In this document: piece after piece, positions 43,858-46,541 of the stretch
Position numbering within the stretch: position 1 is the first letter of the stretch
Layout of the letters: each line of letters opens with the position of its first letter
From: Gammaproteobacteria bacterium
GTDB lineage: Bacteria > Pseudomonadota > Gammaproteobacteria > Thiotrichales > Thiotrichaceae
Reading direction: 5' to 3'
Length of the DNA stretch: 46,541 nucleotides
Assembly: GCA_018822845.1 (NCBI GenBank)
Contig: JAHJJD010000094.1
Location: forward strand, 1-46,541
Made by a program: the position numbers and the translations under genes
Notes under the pieces: model-generated
What the model saw: only the letters and a program-made list of their open reading frames with translations
Database searches by the model: none
What the model was told of the DNA's origin: nothing

Positions 43858-45084
43858 CTACCTTTCCGGGAACAACCCCGGCATCCACCGCCCCGCCAAC
43901 GTCGCCGGGAAGTTCAACCGCAGCGGTGCGCGTGTCGATTCCGCCGCCAGCACGCCCCGTTCCAACAATGCCGAAGTCACCCGCCGCGCATTGCGGTCGC
44001 CAGTGCCGAGCAGCCCCGCGATTTCCCCACGCGGTAATTCCCCACGATACAAAATTGCTTCCAGCACCGTACCTGACTTGGGTGGTAGCCGACCCGCGCG
44101 GATTTCCTCCTCCGTCCAGATGAGGATGCGATCCCGCAAGCCTTTGGGGTTGACCAGCGTTTCCATGAAATCGACCTGATCGATGCAGGTTTCGAGAAAA
44201 AATATCGCAAACTGCGCCAACGCCTCTTCACTCAGATTGCCACGCCCATCCAGATCGTTACGGCGTGGCAAGTCACATTGCGCCAGCAGGCTTTTGTAGC
44301 GGGCTTCGTTTCTGGCAAGACCCCGCGCCACCGACCAAATGCCACCCGTATCCAGTGCTTCCCGCAGCATGGCGTAGGACATCAAGCGTGCAACCCGACC
44401 ATTGCCATCCATAAACGGGTGCATCCACAACAGTCGGTGATGAGCGCAGGCGGCTGCAACAATCGCGTCGACTTTGCCCAGCTTGCGGTAAGCAGCCTGA
44501 AAGCGTTCCATGAAGCGGGGTAATGCGCCGGGGCTGATGGCGATATGCCGACCGACGATAACGTCACGTTGGCGCAATTCGCCGGGAATAAGTTGTTCCA
44601 GTTTGCCGGAATCCGGGTTTTTCACCCAGAGCAATTCGTCTGGGAGCTGCTCACAAAAGCGGCGATGCGTTTCCAGAATGCCTTCGCCGCTGGTTACCCG
44701 ACCGTTCAGCCCGTCAGCATCAATCCATTGCTGAACAGCAATATGGGCTTTGGCTTCCAGTTGCAGGTCACGCTTTTGGGGGTCGGTGCTGTAGTCTTCG
44801 TTGAGTGCGCGTTCAATATCAATCGGGTGGGTGTCGTGCCCTTCAATCAGGTTGCTGTAATAGCAGTTCATGGAACGCACGAGGTCAGACAATGCCCGCA
44901 CAATCCCTTCCGGCAGGCTTTTGCGCAGCGCCGTGGATTTGGCGGTGAGTTCCAGTGTCAAATCCGCCAGTTCAGGTCGGAAACGGGATGTCGTGGAAAT
45001 CAGTAGTGGTTCCATCATGCCGATGGCTTCACCTCGGTCTTCCGCTATTTTGTCCGCTTTCATGTCCGGTTTTTTAGTGCTCAT
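43858..45084 (-). CDS. Fic-domain protein 3 (class II, with C-terminal winged helix)
   Basis: 408 aa. Inhibitory motif SNLIEGH (about residue 78), Fic loop [12 protein letters not shown], and a C-terminal winged helix (LPRGEIAGLLGTGDRNARRVT). Different from Fic 1 and 2 in sequence, so not a recent duplicate. The ATG at 45084 is the most upstream one; several Mets follow. It ends 125 bp before Fic gene 2 in the same direction. Confidence 0.9.
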   Translation of the reverse strand: MSTKKPDMKADKIAEDRGEAIGMMEPLLISTTSRFRPELADLTLELTAKSTALRKSLPEGIVRALSDLVRSMNCYYSNLIEGHDTHPIDIERALNEDYSTDPQKRDLQLEAKAHIAVQQWIDADGLNGRVTSGEGILETHRRFCEQLPDELLWVKNPDSGKLEQLIPGELRQRDVIVGRHIAISPGALPRFMERFQAAYRKLGKVDAIVAAACAHHRLLWMHPFMDGNGRVARLMSYAMLREALDTGGIWSVARGLARNEARYKSLLAQCDLPRRNDLDGRGNLSEEALAQFAIFFLETCIDQVDFMETLVNPKGLRDRILIWTEEEIRAGRLPPKSGTVLEAILYRGELPRGEIAGLLGTGDRNARRVTSALLERGVLAAESTRAPLRLNFPATLAGRWMPGLFPER

Positions 45085-45227
45085 GAAGCAATGTATATCA
45101 TAGACTTACTGTTTGATGAAGTTTGTTTTTACGTATCTCTATGTCCGTTTCCATGAGCGGCGCTGGATAATTCGCTTCCCCCGGCGCTTTTTCGTAACAT
45201 GACATGAGTTTCCCTGAGGCAAACCGC

Positions 45228-46346
45228 ATGTCCATTCTCGACTATTACCAGCAGAAACTGGCGGACAACGCCATTGAGCCAGACCCGATCCAGCAACAGA
45301 CGGTGCAGTTGTTGCACCAGATCGGGCAGCAACTGGAGCAGCAACCGCGCCGCACACTTGCGCCTTCACCCCGGAAAGGATTGTTGCCGCACTGGCTGGG
45401 TGTGGGCAAAGCAGGGCGGTCCGCAAACCCGGATGCAGTCCGTGGCGTCTACCTGTGGGGCAGTGTTGGACGGGGCAAGACCTGGCTGATGGATCAGTTC
45501 TTCAAACGTGTCGCTATCAAGGACAAGGAGCGGGTGCATTTCAACCGTTTCATGCTCGATCTGCACCGGGAGCTGCAAAAGCACGCCCACCACGCCGATC
45601 CGCTGCAACTGATAGCGCAGGAAAAGGCGCGCAAGATACGCCTGCTGTGTGTGGATGAGCTGCATTTGACCGAGATTACCAATGCGGTGCTGCTGTACCC
45701 GCTGCTGGAAAACCTGATCCGGGAGGGCGTGGTGCTGATTGCAACTTCCAACCGCCACCCTGACGAGTTGTATCAGGGTTCATTTCACGCCGAGCGTTTT
45801 CTTGAGCCGACCCGCTATCTGCTGGAGCGGCTGCATATTGTCCATCTGGATTCCGGCCTGGATTACCGGGTGCGGCGCACTGAAAACGCGCTGGGTAAGG
45901 AAATGAAAATCTACGGGCGGGATGCGGCGACCATGCTCAACTGTTTCGACAGGTTGGCCCAAGGCGAGGTGCGTGAGGCGCATAGCCTGGAAATCAGTGG
46001 GCGGGCGGTGAAAGTGAAAAAATCCAGCGACAATGTGATCTGGTTTGATTTTGCGGAGTTGTGCGAAACCCAGCGTACCACCAGCGACTACATCTGGCTC
46101 ACCGAGCGCTACGAGGTGCTGATGGTGACGGATATTCCGGTGATGAATGAAGGGCGCGATCCTGCTGCGCGGCGCTTTTTTTATCTGATTGATGAGGTCT
46201 ATGACCGCAGGGTGCGTTTCATTTTTGCTGCGCAGGATTCGGTGGATCAGCTTTATCAGGGTGTGCGTCTGAGGTTTGCTTTCAAGCGTACCTTGAGCCG
46301 CCTGATGGCCATGCATTATGGTAATCGGTTGGCCTGCATAAAATAA
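45228..46346 (+). CDS. zapE: Cell-division ATPase ZapE (AFG1-like)
   Basis: 372 aa from ATG 45228 (MSILDYYQQKLADNAIEPDP), which has TGAGG nine bases upstream; ATG 45204 is less likely. AAA-type P-loop GSVGRGKTWLMDQF (about 77), Walker B region LLCVDELHLTEI (about 141) and sensor ATSNRHPDELY. ZapE stabilises or modulates the Z ring in the cytoplasm. The terminator and a tRNA follow. Confidence 0.93.
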   Translation: MSILDYYQQKLADNAIEPDPIQQQTVQLLHQIGQQLEQQPRRTLAPSPRKGLLPHWLGVGKAGRSANPDAVRGVYLWGSVGRGKTWLMDQFFKRVAIKDKERVHFNRFMLDLHRELQKHAHHADPLQLIAQEKARKIRLLCVDELHLTEITNAVLLYPLLENLIREGVVLIATSNRHPDELYQGSFHAERFLEPTRYLLERLHIVHLDSGLDYRVRRTENALGKEMKIYGRDAATMLNCFDRLAQGEVREAHSLEISGRAVKVKKSSDNVIWFDFAELCETQRTTSDYIWLTERYEVLMVTDIPVMNEGRDPAARRFFYLIDEVYDRRVRFIFAAQDSVDQLYQGVRLRFAFKRTLSRLMAMHYGNRLACIK

Positions 46347-46347
46347 A

Positions 46348-46377
46348 AAAGGGTCACAGCGTAAACTGTGACCCTTT
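46348..46377 (+). terminator. Bidirectional hairpin terminator between zapE and tRNA-Lys
   Basis: 12-bp stem AAAGGGTCACAG/CTGTGACCCTTT (46348-46359 with 46366-46377), six-base loop. The minus strand continues into a T-rich tract (TTTTTTATTTTA-like), so it serves the tRNA well and zapE less efficiently. Confidence 0.7.
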
Positions 46378-46384
46378 CGTATAA

Positions 46385-46460
46385 TGGTGGGCCGTGAGCG
46401 ATTCGAACGCTCGACCACCTGATTAAAAGTCAGATGCTCTACCGACTGAGCTAACGGCCC
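46385..46460 (-). tRNA. tRNA-Lys (anticodon TTT)
   Basis: 76 nt on the minus strand including an encoded CCA end. Acceptor arm GGGCCGT/ACGGCCC with A before CCA, D arm GCTCAGTCGGTAGAGC, anticodon stem TGACT-TTTAATCA with anticodon TTT in the loop CTTTTAA, and T arm with GTTCGAATC. All four arms pair, so it is probably functional. Confidence 0.97.
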
Positions 46461-46541
46461 GGAGCGCGCTATTATACGTAAGCAACTCCCACTTTCAAGC
46501 CCTTATTTAAACTTTTTCCAATTTTCTCAGGCTTTCAGGCA

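Overview
The window looks like chromosome of a sulfur-oxidising gammaproteobacterium, most likely a Thiothrix-type member of the Thiotrichales. This is inferred from gene content, not from a database match. The reasons are Sox thiosulfate-oxidation genes at the left edge (soxX and the Tat signal of soxY), a rhodanese plus DsrE-family pair, a complete Pil-Chp chemosensory cluster, and ordinary gammaproteobacterial housekeeping genes (priA, yebC-ruvC-ruvA, apaH, zapE, mazG, pntAB).

Layout. 1-2211 (minus): soxY start, soxX and the periplasmic protease/chaperone bepA. 2307-4763 (plus): rhodanese, DsrE-like protein, FMN reductase and membrane-type metallophosphoesterase. 4933-13076 (plus): a tightly packed type IV pilus chemosensory operon, pilG-pilH-pilI-pilJ-chpA-chpC. 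The histidine kinase chpA is split by a -1 frame change at a run of ten A. PilJ lacks its periplasmic sensor. 13050-18033 (minus): tail-anchored protein, apaH, BI-1/YccA-type membrane protein, SPOR-domain protein and priA. 18034-18531 is a gene-free AT-rich stretch with several DnaA-box-like sites. 18532-21330 (minus): three-subunit proton-translocating transhydrogenase. 21532-22706 (minus): an OmpA-domain protein and a short paralogue without the OmpA domain. 22859-23656: mazG. 23664-24146: no protein gene, but a convincing sigma-54 promoter, repeated TGACA/TGTCA boxes upstream, an RNA of about 290 nt rich in AANAANAA motifs, and a terminator, all on the minus strand. 24144-26270 (minus): ruvA, ruvC, yebC and a rubredoxin. 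26467-31396: small membrane protein, a divergent pair of HDAC-type deacetylase and Pat-type protein acetyltransferase, then thiD.

31464-45084 is the accessory part: a GNAT/DUF1778 toxin-antitoxin pair, a PIN/VapB-like pair, YgiQ radical SAM enzyme, three Fic-domain proteins, two tandem nucleotidyltransferases, and a Gabija defence pair (gajA-gajB) with clearly AT-richer DNA. After it come zapE and a tRNA-Lys.

The observations most worth following are the CrcZ-like sigma-54 RNA between mazG and ruvA, the dnaX-like A10 frameshift in chpA, the Fic/nucleotidyltransferase/Gabija island, and a GC-rich palindromic repeat that has become coding sequence in both priA and ruvC.
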